Assembly (NCBI RefSeq): GCF_017833415.1
Contig: NZ_JAFICC010000002.1
Location: forward strand, 124,001-188,000
DNA from: Flavobacterium sp. 1355
GTDB taxonomy: Bacteria; Bacteroidota; Bacteroidia; Flavobacteriales; Flavobacteriaceae
DNA length: 64,000 nucleotides
Direction of reading: 5' to 3'
The notes under the pieces: model-generated
Databases searched by the model: none
What the model saw: the letters and a program-made list of their open reading frames with translations, nothing else
Told to the model about the DNA's origin: nothing
In this document: positions 43,863-52,095 of the stretch, in pieces
Numbering within the stretch: position 1 is the first letter of the stretch
Layout: every line of letters begins with the position of its first letter
Position numbers and translations under genes: made by a program

Positions 43863-44861
43863 TCACAACGAATTTCGCAGGATCAATGATGACTTATTTT
43901 CAATTTGTTCTTTTTTCCCTTTAAGAACCATTTCGGCCAAAATTTTTCCCATAGCTTCAAAATGAGTAGAAATCGTAGTAATTCCGCTGGCAACAATTTT
44001 TTTCAGTGGCGTTTCATTATAAGAAATAATTCCAAAATCATTACCTAATTTCAAATTTTGCTTTCTTGCATTTTCAATGACATTTACAAGATCACGATCG
44101 TTGGGTATAATGTACAAATCGCCTGTTGTAATTTCCCTTGCTGCGAATTCAGTTATTACTTCGTGCTCAAAATTATATTCAGTACAGAAATCTTCAAACC
44201 CCAATTTCATCCCGAGCGGTTCCCTAAATCCGGGGAATATCAGAATAAGCTTTTTATATTTATTTAATCTGGTTTTTCCTTTTAGCAAACCTTCAAAAAT
44301 ATCTTTTTTGTGGTTCTGATAAATTGCCGGGTATGATTTTAATTGCGGATTGGTCTGGTCCAGTATGATTACTTCATTTACTGGTAGGGTTTTTATAGAA
44401 TCTACTACATCGTTTAAGTCGGTCGGCATAATTATGTATTTGGTATAATTTCCGTTACTGTCATTTATCAGTTTTTGAAAAACTTTGACATTAAAGTGAT
44501 GAAAGAAAATATCGACCTGAACATTCTTTCCGATGTTCTTTAAAAACGAATTATAAATATCTTCCTTGAAAATATTCAATTCATCAAAAAGTAAAAAAAT
44601 CCTTTGTTTTATAGTAGTTTCAACGCTTTTTACATAATAGCCTTTGCCTGGAATTGCATAAATAATTCCTCTTTTTTTGAGTTCGTCATAGCTTTGCAAA
44701 ACCGTATCGCGCGACAAGGAAAATTCCAGACAGACTTTATTTACCGATGGAAGTCTGCCACCTTTTAAAAGTTTTCCATCTTCAATTGCTTTCTCAATTG
44801 AAAGAATTATCTGCTTATATTTTGGCTGGCCGATATTATTTTGTACAGAAATTACGCTCAT
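43863..44861 (-). CDS. GntR-family regulator with LacI-like sensor domain
   Basis: 332 residues. N-terminal GntR winged helix (KYKQIILSIEKAIEDGKLLKG, LPSVNKVCLEFSLSRDTVLQSY, IIYAIPGKGYYVKS), then a periplasmic-binding-protein-like effector domain of about 250 residues (IFLLFDELNIFKEDIYNSF, VNEVIILDQTNP, FGIISYNETPLKKIVASG). This is the architecture of the B. subtilis arabinose regulator, but here it is divergent from galM-galK-galT, so a galactose or related sugar is an equally good effector. Direct repeats in the shared promoter may be its operator. Confidence 0.9.
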   Translation of the reverse strand: MSVISVQNNIGQPKYKQIILSIEKAIEDGKLLKGGRLPSVNKVCLEFSLSRDTVLQSYDELKKRGIIYAIPGKGYYVKSVETTIKQRIFLLFDELNIFKEDIYNSFLKNIGKNVQVDIFFHHFNVKVFQKLINDSNGNYTKYIIMPTDLNDVVDSIKTLPVNEVIILDQTNPQLKSYPAIYQNHKKDIFEGLLKGKTRLNKYKKLILIFPGFREPLGMKLGFEDFCTEYNFEHEVITEFAAREITTGDLYIIPNDRDLVNVIENARKQNLKLGNDFGIISYNETPLKKIVASGITTISTHFEAMGKILAEMVLKGKKEQIENKSSLILRNSL

Positions 44862-44892
44862 AAAAATTAGAATTTTGCTGCAATATACAAAA

Positions 44893-44909
44893 ACTGGTAG
44901 GTACTGGTA
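44893..44909. promoter_or_regulatory. Direct repeats, candidate operator of the GntR regulator
   Basis: ACTGGTA occurs twice with a 10-bp period (44893-44899, 44903-44909) in the 101 bp between the GntR and galM genes, at about -33 of the galM promoter. GntR proteins often bind sites containing TGGTA/TACCA. Confidence 0.55.
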
Positions 44910-44930
44910 TACAAATATTTGAAATGTTTC

Positions 44931-44938
44931 TATTTTTG
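44931..44938 (+). promoter_or_regulatory. -7 element of galM-galK-galT
   Basis: TATTTTTG matches TAnnTTTG and lies 25 bp before the galM ATG. It shows that the earlier in-frame ATG at 44924 is not used. Confidence 0.7.
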
Positions 44939-44962
44939 GATTTCATTTTTGATAAAAATAGC

Positions 44963-46018
44963 ATGGAAATAAAACATAAATCGCATTTTCAGAATCTATC
45001 TGGTTATAAATTGTTTGGTATAATGCCAGATAAGGAAGAAATTTATTCTTTTGAATTAACCAACAAAAATGGAATGAAAGCTCAGATTATCAATTATGGA
45101 GCAACAGTAACTTCATTACAAATTCCGCTATCAAATGGTAAAATTGTCGATGTTGTTTTAGGTTTTGACAATCTGCAGGCGTACCTGGACTCTTATAATT
45201 TGCCAAGTGCCCCTTATTTTGGTACAACAGTTGGCCGTTATGCAGGAAGAATACACAATGCATCTTTCAAAATAAATGATAAAACTTTTCAGCTTTCTCC
45301 CAATAATAATGGCAATACTTTGCATGGTGGTAATTTTGGTTTTGGCAGAAAGGCATGGAATGTTACTGATATCACTTCGGGCGAAAATCCCTCGATTACT
45401 TTTGGACTTTTAAGTGACGATTACGATGAGAATTTTCCGGGAGAGTTACACGTGTACTTAACTTATACGCTCACAGAAAAAAACGAATTAAAATTAGAAT
45501 ACAAAGCCACCACAACGGAAGATACGGTTATTAATCTGACGCATCACAGTTATTTTAACCTCAACGGTCATGACTCTAATGTTTTGGACCATGAAATGTT
45601 TATCAAATCTGCAAAAATGCTGGAGACAGATGAAAATAATATTCCAACGGGAAATTTAATTGATCTTCTGAATCACGATTTTGATTTTAGAACACCAAAA
45701 AAATGTCCGTTTCCGATTGATAATTCTTTTGTTGTAAACTCAAAAACAGAAGTTATCGCAAAATTAATCAGTGCAAAAAGCAATCTGCAAATGAGTGTTT
45801 ATACCGATCAGCCAAGTGTACATATTTATGTTGGAGGAAATTGCTTTGATACATTAAAAGGAAAAGAAAACACAGCTTATCATCCGTCAAGCGGAATTTG
45901 TTTTGAAACGCAAAATTTCCCTGATGCACCAAATCACAAACGTTTTCCGAATTCTGTTCTCAAAAAAGGAGAAGAATACATGCAGAAAACAGTTTACAGA
46001 TTTGAAAATTTAAACTAA
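44963..46018 (+). CDS. galM: Aldose 1-epimerase (cytosolic)
   Basis: 351 residues from ATG (MEIKHKSHFQNL), no signal peptide. Mutarotase blocks: NYGATVTSLQIPLSNGK, GRYAGRIHNASF, GNTLHGGNFGFG, LTHHSYFNLNGHD and the catalytic Glu in CFETQNFPDAPNH. It gives alpha-galactose for galactokinase. First gene of a galM-galK-galT operon with gaps of 35 and 16 bp. Its exported paralogue is at 22.5 kb. Confidence 0.95.
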   Translation: MEIKHKSHFQNLSGYKLFGIMPDKEEIYSFELTNKNGMKAQIINYGATVTSLQIPLSNGKIVDVVLGFDNLQAYLDSYNLPSAPYFGTTVGRYAGRIHNASFKINDKTFQLSPNNNGNTLHGGNFGFGRKAWNVTDITSGENPSITFGLLSDDYDENFPGELHVYLTYTLTEKNELKLEYKATTTEDTVINLTHHSYFNLNGHDSNVLDHEMFIKSAKMLETDENNIPTGNLIDLLNHDFDFRTPKKCPFPIDNSFVVNSKTEVIAKLISAKSNLQMSVYTDQPSVHIYVGGNCFDTLKGKENTAYHPSSGICFETQNFPDAPNHKRFPNSVLKKGEEYMQKTVYRFENLN

Positions 46019-46053
46019 TAAAACAAGAACAACACACCTACAATTCCAAAATA

Positions 46054-47214
46054 ATGAATGACATTCTAATACAAAACACAACGGCATTTTTTGAGAAATC
46101 TTTTGGTTCCACACCTCAAAAAATTGTACTTTCTCCAGGAAGAATCAACATAATTGGAGAACACATTGATTATAATGACGGATATGTTTTACCGGCGGCA
46201 ATTGACAAAGTAATTTGTTTTGCTTTTGAAAAAAACAACACCAAAAAATCCAAGGTCATTGCCATTGATCTAAACGAAGAGCTTGAAGTTGATCTGACGC
46301 AGCAAATAAAACTAAGCGATGTGGTCTGGACCAATTATATTCTTGGTGTTATCAAACAATTGCAGGATAATGGTTTTTCTTTTGAAGGTTTCAACTGTGT
46401 TTTTAGCAGCAATATTCCGGTTGGTTCCGGATTGTCGTCTTCGGCAGCTTTGGAGTGTGGAATGATTTTCGGAATAAAAGAACTCTTTAACCTGAAAATA
46501 GAAAAGGTAGACATTTCATTATTAGGCCAAAAAGCAGAACACTGGGTTGGTATCAATTGCGGAATTATGGATCAGTTTTCAAGCGTTCATGGCCTTGAGA
46601 ACAAAGTAATAAAATTAGATTGTAATACCTTAGAGTTTGAATATCACAATGCCGATTTTAAAGATTATTCTTTGATTTTGATGGACAGCAATGTCAAACA
46701 TTCGCTTTTTACGTCAGAATATAATACAAGAAGAATTGAATGTGAAGAAGGATTGGCCATCATTAAAAATCATTTTCCTGAAATAAAAAGTTTCAGGGAT
46801 TGTACTGAGGAGCAGCTTGTAAGCATTGAGGATAAAATGAATCCGACTGTGTTTAAAAGAGTGCATTTTGTAGTGAAAGAAATTAACCGTGTCATAAAAG
46901 CCTGCGAAGCATTAGACAGCGGAAACATTGAGCTTTTGGGAGCATTGCTTTTTGAAACTCATTATGGTTTATCTCAGGAATATGCCGTAAGCTGTGCCGA
47001 ACTCGATATGCTAGTAGACACTGCAAAAGCAGATGACGCTATAATTGGTTCCCGCTTAATGGGTGGGGGTTTTGGTGGATGTACCATAAATTTAATAAAA
47101 AAAGGTCATGAAAATGAGGTAAAAAATAAGTTTTCAAATCTTTATTTAGATACATTTGGGATTGAATTAAAATTTTATGATGTAAAAATCTCAAACGGAA
47201 CAACACTATTTTAA
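46054..47214 (+). CDS. galK: Galactokinase
   Basis: 386 residues, GHMP kinase. The galactokinase signature GRINIIGEHIDYNDGYVLPAAID is present; ATP loop IPVGSGLSSSAALECG; and the late block GSRLMGGGFGGCTINL. It phosphorylates galactose at C1 in the cytosol (Leloir pathway). Confidence 0.98.
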   Translation: MNDILIQNTTAFFEKSFGSTPQKIVLSPGRINIIGEHIDYNDGYVLPAAIDKVICFAFEKNNTKKSKVIAIDLNEELEVDLTQQIKLSDVVWTNYILGVIKQLQDNGFSFEGFNCVFSSNIPVGSGLSSSAALECGMIFGIKELFNLKIEKVDISLLGQKAEHWVGINCGIMDQFSSVHGLENKVIKLDCNTLEFEYHNADFKDYSLILMDSNVKHSLFTSEYNTRRIECEEGLAIIKNHFPEIKSFRDCTEEQLVSIEDKMNPTVFKRVHFVVKEINRVIKACEALDSGNIELLGALLFETHYGLSQEYAVSCAELDMLVDTAKADDAIIGSRLMGGGFGGCTINLIKKGHENEVKNKFSNLYLDTFGIELKFYDVKISNGTTLF

Positions 47215-47230
47215 TACCACTACAACGACA

Positions 47231-48292
47231 ATGAAAAATTTTGACATCAACGAGGATCCTCACAGACGATTTAATCCGCTAATTAACGAATGGGTTTTGG
47301 TTTCACCTCATCGTGCAAAACGTCCCTGGCAGGGACAAAACGAAATCATTTCTACAGAAGAATTGCCAAAATACGACGAAACTTGTTATTTATGTCCGGG
47401 TAATGTTCGCGCCAACGGAATGAACAATCCGAAATACGAAAGCAGTTTTGTATTTGAAAATGATTTTGCTGCCATGAAGCAGGACGAAATTATGTTTGAG
47501 GAAGATATTAAACATACTTTTTTTAAGGCACAGCCGGAACGCGGAATTTCTCGTGTGGTATGTTTTTCTCCAAGGCATGACCTTACTCTACCCGAAATGA
47601 GTATTGACGGAATTGAGAACATCATCAAAACCTGGCAAAAAGAATACACCGATCTAGGAAACATCAAATATATCAACCACGTTCAGATTTTTGAAAATAA
47701 AGGAAGTGTGATGGGATGCAGCAACCCGCACCCGCACGGTCAGATCTGGGCACAATCATCATTGCCTACGCAGGTTGAAAAAACACAAAACAGCCTAAAA
47801 GCCTATTTTGACAAAAACAACAATACATTACTGGCAGACTATCTTCAGGCAGAGTTAAAATCCGGAGAACGTATAGTAATCGAAAACGAGCATTTTGTAG
47901 CGCTGGTTCCGTTTTGGGCAATCTGGCCTTATGAAACGATGATTATAAGCAAAAGAACTTTCGGAAGAATTACTGATTTAACTCATGAAGAGGTTACCTC
48001 TTATGCCAAAATATTAAAACAGTTAACCTCAAAATACGATAATTTATTCAACACCTCTTTTCCGTATTCGTCAGGAATTCATCAGGCTCCTACAGATGGC
48101 TTATTGCATCCTGAATGGCATTTCCATATGCATTTTTATCCGCCTTTATTACGATCTGCAACGGTTAAGAAATTTATGGTTGGATATGAAATGCTGGGAG
48201 AATCTCAAAGAGATATTACACCGGAAAAAAGTGCTGAGATATTGAGAAAATTATCAGATGTACATTATAAAAGTACTGCCAAAGCGATCTAA
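47231..48292 (+). CDS. galT: Galactose-1-phosphate uridylyltransferase
   Basis: 353 residues. The catalytic HPH motif is in CSNPHPHGQIWAQSSLP, zinc-type Cys are in CYLCPGN, and the C-terminal metal block is HPEWHFHMHFYPPLLR. It exchanges UMP between UDP-glucose and galactose 1-phosphate. galE is not in the window. Confidence 0.98.
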   Translation: MKNFDINEDPHRRFNPLINEWVLVSPHRAKRPWQGQNEIISTEELPKYDETCYLCPGNVRANGMNNPKYESSFVFENDFAAMKQDEIMFEEDIKHTFFKAQPERGISRVVCFSPRHDLTLPEMSIDGIENIIKTWQKEYTDLGNIKYINHVQIFENKGSVMGCSNPHPHGQIWAQSSLPTQVEKTQNSLKAYFDKNNNTLLADYLQAELKSGERIVIENEHFVALVPFWAIWPYETMIISKRTFGRITDLTHEEVTSYAKILKQLTSKYDNLFNTSFPYSSGIHQAPTDGLLHPEWHFHMHFYPPLLRSATVKKFMVGYEMLGESQRDITPEKSAEILRKLSDVHYKSTAKAI

Positions 48293-48322
48293 AAAATCAA
48301 ATTTAACATAATATCCGTTTAT

Positions 48323-48341
48323 AAATGTTAAAAACACATTT
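48323..48341. promoter_or_regulatory. AraR-like box upstream of the SSS transporter
   Basis: AAATGT-TAAAAAC-ACATTT, followed by the overlapping repeat ACATTTGTAAAT. It is centred about 40 bp upstream of the -7 element at 48371-48378. Confidence 0.6.
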
Positions 48342-48370
48342 GTAAATGGTGTCAATTTAGATTTTTATTT

Positions 48371-48378
48371 TACTTTTG
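48371..48378 (+). promoter_or_regulatory. -7 element of the SSS transporter gene
   Basis: TACTTTTG matches TAnnTTTG and leaves an untranslated leader of about 150 nt, which contains TTCTGTT/AACAGAA (48381-48415) able to form a small hairpin. Confidence 0.6.
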
Positions 48379-48537
48379 GATTCTGTTGTTTTTTTTCTCA
48401 AAAATATAACAGAATAAAAACACATATCATATTTAAAACCGAGTTAATTAATAAAAACAATAGTTTGAGATTTTCAAAAATTACAAACCTTAAAAATAAA
48501 CAAACAATCACCTTTACTAATTTTTAAAAGACTAACA

Positions 48538-50223
48538 ATGAACCAGAACCTTGCTCTCGCAGATTATGCGGTTTTTATTATTTATTTCATCGTTGTTTCC
48601 GTCTACGGTTACACAGTTTACAGTAAGCGTAAAAAAGACGAACACGATGCGAAAGCTTACTTTTTGGCAGAAGGAAACTTAACGTGGTGGGCTATTGGAG
48701 CTTCATTAATTGCTTCAAACATTTCAGCTGAACAATTTATAGGAATGAGCGGTGAAGGTTTCTTTCTTGGAATCGCCGTTGCTGCTTATGAGTGGCTTGC
48801 TGCTGTAGCTTTGATCATCGTAGCCGTTTGGTTTATTCCCGTATATCTTAAAAATAAGATTTACACCATGCCACAATTCTTAAAAACACGTTATAACGAA
48901 TCGACTGCATTGATTATGGCCGTTTTCTGGTTGTTTTTATATGTATTTGTAAACTTAACTTCCATCTTATATTTAGGAGCTGTTGCTATTAACGGTCTTG
49001 CCGGAGGAGAATATCTTCACGTAATTATGGTTGGTCTGGCTGTATTTGCTTTAATCATCTCTTTAGGAGGTATGAAAGTTGTGGCTTATACTGACGTTAT
49101 TCAGGTTGCGGTTTTAATTATCGGAGGTTTGGTAACTTCATACATCGCTTTAACAACTGTTGGACAGTATTTTGGAGTTGGAGAAAATGCAATTGCAGGA
49201 TTTAAGGTTTTAATGAAAGAAGCTCCTGAGCATTTCAAAATGATTATACCAAGACCAACTGCCAATTCATCGCAGCTGGATATCGATAAATATTTAACTT
49301 TTCCTGGTTTAATGTCTTATGTTGCCGGTATCTGGATCATCAACTTAAACTATTGGGGATGTAACCAATACATTACACAAAGGGCTTTGGGTGCCGACTT
49401 GCAAACTGCCCGTACAGGTATTTTATTTGCCGGTATGTTAAAATTATTAATGCCATTAATCGTAATGTTACCTGGTATCGCTGCTTATGTTTTATACCAA
49501 AACGGGCATTTACCTCAATTGGTTGGAGGAAAAGACGGAGCTTATTCTGCCGTATTGACTTTCTTGCCAACTGGTTTAAAAGGACTTTCTGTAGCGGCAC
49601 TTACGGCTGCAATTGTAGCTTCATTGGCCGGAAAAGTAAACAGTATCTCTACGATTTATACATTAGATATTCATAAAAAATACATCCAGAAAGAAGCCGG
49701 AGAAAAACAACAGGTAAATATTGGTAGAATTGCCGTTTTTGCTGCAATGCTTTTAGCTGTATTATTTACATGGAATGATGTTTTAGGAATTGGCGGTGTT
49801 GGTGGATTCACTTACATCCAAAAATATACAGGTTTTATTAGCCCTGGAGTTTTTGCAATGTTCTTCCTTGGTATGTTCTGGAAAAGAACAACAGGAACTG
49901 CTGCAATCGTTGGTGTAATTTTAGGATTTGTTTTATCTGTATTATTCAACGAATATGCACCTGCCTTATTCGGAAACGAAACTTTATTATACACAGCTTA
50001 TCCTAATGGAAAAGGTGCGTTCGAAATTCCGTTCCATATTTGTATGGGATTATCATTCTTCTTTACTATGCTGGCGATGATCTTAATCAGTTTTGCTGGT
50101 CCAAAAGTAAATCCTAAAGCGTTTGAAATTGACTCTGAAATGTTTAAAGTAAAACCACAAACTACAGTTTTAATCGTAATTACATTATTGATTATTGTAG
50201 CGTTGTACGTTAAATTCTGGTAG
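48538..50223 (+). CDS. SSS-family sodium/sugar symporter
   Basis: 561 residues with about 14 hydrophobic segments. SSS features: FLAEGNLTWWAIGASLIASNISAEQFIGMSG near the N-terminus (sodium and sugar site), YTMPQFLKTRYNE, and WGCNQYITQRALGA. It takes up a hexose or pentose with sodium. It follows galT but has its own promoter and an AraR-like box, so L-arabinose is as likely a substrate as galactose. Confidence 0.93.
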   Translation: MNQNLALADYAVFIIYFIVVSVYGYTVYSKRKKDEHDAKAYFLAEGNLTWWAIGASLIASNISAEQFIGMSGEGFFLGIAVAAYEWLAAVALIIVAVWFIPVYLKNKIYTMPQFLKTRYNESTALIMAVFWLFLYVFVNLTSILYLGAVAINGLAGGEYLHVIMVGLAVFALIISLGGMKVVAYTDVIQVAVLIIGGLVTSYIALTTVGQYFGVGENAIAGFKVLMKEAPEHFKMIIPRPTANSSQLDIDKYLTFPGLMSYVAGIWIINLNYWGCNQYITQRALGADLQTARTGILFAGMLKLLMPLIVMLPGIAAYVLYQNGHLPQLVGGKDGAYSAVLTFLPTGLKGLSVAALTAAIVASLAGKVNSISTIYTLDIHKKYIQKEAGEKQQVNIGRIAVFAAMLLAVLFTWNDVLGIGGVGGFTYIQKYTGFISPGVFAMFFLGMFWKRTTGTAAIVGVILGFVLSVLFNEYAPALFGNETLLYTAYPNGKGAFEIPFHICMGLSFFFTMLAMILISFAGPKVNPKAFEIDSEMFKVKPQTTVLIVITLLIIVALYVKFW

Positions 50224-50256
50224 TATAATTTTTTACTATATTATTTTTTGAAGCAT

Positions 50257-50287
50257 AAAAGACTGTCTGTAAACGACGGTCTTTTTT
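50257..50287 (+). terminator. Terminator of the transporter gene
   Basis: AAAAGACTGTC and GACGGTCTTTT (one G-U pair) around a 7-nt loop with T run, 34 bp after the stop codon. Confidence 0.8.
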
Positions 50288-50330
50288 GTCTTATTTCATT
50301 TATTAGAAAAAACAAAATCCAACTTTTTTT

Positions 50331-50669
50331 ATGTCCACACAAAAATTTTGCTTAGCCTTAGATCTAAAAGAGGACCAAAAATTAATTGAGGAGTATAAAC
50401 AACTTCATCAAAATGTCTGGCCTGAAATTGTAAAAAGTATTAAAGACTCGGGAATTACTGTTCTGGATATTTATTGCTCCGGAAATAGATTATTCATGAT
50501 AATTGAAGCCGATGCTGATTTTACATTTGATAAAAAATCAAAAATGGATGCCAACAATGAAAAAGTCCAGGAATGGGAAACCTTAATGTGGAAATTTCAG
50601 CAGGCATTGCCCTGGGCAAAACCGGGTGAGAAATGGGTTGTAATGGATAAGATATTTGGATTGCTTTAA
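50331..50669 (+). CDS. rhaM: L-rhamnose/L-fucose mutarotase family protein
   Basis: 112 residues of the RhaM/FucU-like dimeric ferredoxin-fold family: LDLKEDQKLIEEYKQLHQNVWPEI, SGITVLDIYCSGNRLFMIIEAD, and a Trp-rich C-terminus (WETLMWKFQQALPWAKPGEKW). It interconverts anomers of a deoxysugar. It sits after the sugar transporter, separated by a terminator. No rhamnose catabolic genes lie in the window, so its substrate is uncertain. Confidence 0.85.
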   Translation: MSTQKFCLALDLKEDQKLIEEYKQLHQNVWPEIVKSIKDSGITVLDIYCSGNRLFMIIEADADFTFDKKSKMDANNEKVQEWETLMWKFQQALPWAKPGEKWVVMDKIFGLL

Positions 50670-50786
50670 TTATTTTATACAGACCTCCAGCGTAATAATC
50701 TTATAATTAAAATTTAACAAGAATAAAAAGCTTTTTATCGATTGTTTTAATTTATTTTAGTCCCAAAAATTAACCTTAATAAAAAA

Positions 50787-51392
50787 ATGAAAAAACTAAT
50801 TATTGCATGCTTCTTTTTTTCAGGAGCACTATTTGCCCAGGAAATGAATATTGTTCATGGAAATTTCGACTTTTTAAAAGATCAAAAAGAAATCAACACC
50901 GAATTTGATTATAGTAATTTTACTATGATGAAAGAAAACAAAGCTGAAGCACAATATGTTGAAGAACATAAGGCTGATTTAGATAAAAAAGCAAAAGGAA
51001 ACGGAAATCTTTGGGAGAAAAGATGGATTGTTGCTAAGGATCAAATCTGGACTCCAAAATTTTTAGAGATAGGAAACATTGTAATGACAAAAGCGGGTAA
51101 AGAGATAAATTTTCAGGAAGGATTAAACACACCTTATACTTTAATTGTAAAAACCGTTTGGATTTATCCGGGCTGGGATGCGGGAATTATGAAACAGCAT
51201 GCAAAAGTAACGACCAATTTGAAGTTTGTTGAAACTGCAAACAAATCAAATGTATTACTTGAAATTACCAGTGTTGATGCTCCAGGAGATCAATGGGGAA
51301 ATAACTTTAACAACGAAACCAGAATTGGAGAAGGATACGCCAAAACAGCAAAATCGCTTTCAAAAATGATTCTGAAAAAAGCTTACAAATAA
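50787..51392 (+). CDS. Secreted protein, unknown function
   Basis: 201 residues, signal peptide ending GALFAQ. The mature part is Lys/Glu-rich with alternating strands (TPYTLIVKTVWIYPGWDAGIMKQHAKVTTNLKFVE). Not identified; the strand pattern is like other small envelope proteins of this group. It ends in a terminator and is not clearly linked to its neighbours. Confidence 0.75.
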   Translation: MKKLIIACFFFSGALFAQEMNIVHGNFDFLKDQKEINTEFDYSNFTMMKENKAEAQYVEEHKADLDKKAKGNGNLWEKRWIVAKDQIWTPKFLEIGNIVMTKAGKEINFQEGLNTPYTLIVKTVWIYPGWDAGIMKQHAKVTTNLKFVETANKSNVLLEITSVDAPGDQWGNNFNNETRIGEGYAKTAKSLSKMILKKAYK

Positions 51393-51403
51393 TATATAAA
51401 TGA

Positions 51404-51430
51404 AAAAGACCCTAAATTTTAGGGTCTTTT
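51404..51430 (+). terminator. Terminator after the secreted protein gene
   Basis: AAAAGACCCTAAA with its complement and T run, 11 bp after the stop codon. Confidence 0.85.
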
Positions 51431-51548
51431 ATATTTGATTTCATGATAGAACTAATTCTTGATATATTATCTTACCTTTTACTTCTTGCATCTAAAGATA
51501 AAAAGAAGCCTAATAGCAGAAAGTAATCGTGCTTCTTGATCTATAATC

Positions 51549-51947
51549 TTATTTCAGTTTCATTAATTTTTCTAAATATTCCACTTTATCTTTTTCCGAC
51601 TGAACTAATCTTTCATATAATTCAACAACTTTATCAAGGGGATTAAATGTTGGTTGATATTGAATATTTGAATTCATTGATGCATTATCATTATTATTGA
51701 TTGTATTTCCAATAATATTAAATATTGCTTCTTCTGAAAAATTCTTAATTGCTTCAACGCTTACGCCAAGTGCTTTTGCAACTTGAATTAGTTTTTCTTC
51801 ATCAACACTTTCACTGTTTTCCATTGCCGAAATAGCTTGTTGATTTGTTCCTAAAGCTTGTGCAAGAGCTTCTTGTTTCATGTCTTTTAGTTCACGAATA
51901 CGGCTTATTTTTCGCCCTATATGATTTGGTTTTATTACTGTACTCAT
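51549..51947 (-). CDS. XRE-family helix-turn-helix regulator
   Basis: 132 residues. The HTH is at residues about 10-65 (IGRKISRIRELKDMKQEALAQALG, NQQAISAMENSE). An Asn/polar linker (NTINNNDNASMNSNIQ) leads to a C-terminal helix likely to form a coiled coil (VELYERLVQSEKDKVEYLEKLMKLK). Targets unknown; it lies just before the pigment cluster but shows no specific link to it. Confidence 0.88.
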   Translation of the reverse strand: MSTVIKPNHIGRKISRIRELKDMKQEALAQALGTNQQAISAMENSESVDEEKLIQVAKALGVSVEAIKNFSEEAIFNIIGNTINNNDNASMNSNIQYQPTFNPLDKVVELYERLVQSEKDKVEYLEKLMKLK

Positions 51948-52068
51948 AGCTCAAAGATAATAATTAAGGAATAAAAATAGAATAGGTATCACACCTAATG
52001 GTAGTGTAAAATACGGATTAATACTTTTGCCAAAAATAATGGTTCAACAAAAATACAATTTTTCAGAC

Positions 52069-52095
52069 AAAAAAACCCTGATTATTCAGGGCTTT
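52069..52095 (-). terminator. Terminator of the halogenase-like gene
   Basis: CCCTGA-TTAT-TCAGGG with a run of seven T on the minus strand. The hairpin overlaps the last codons and stop of the gene. Confidence 0.85.

Noticed and set aside
44924..44962. Upstream ATG for galM
   Set aside because: It is upstream of the galM -7 element and adds a hydrophobic stretch not seen in cytosolic mutarotases.
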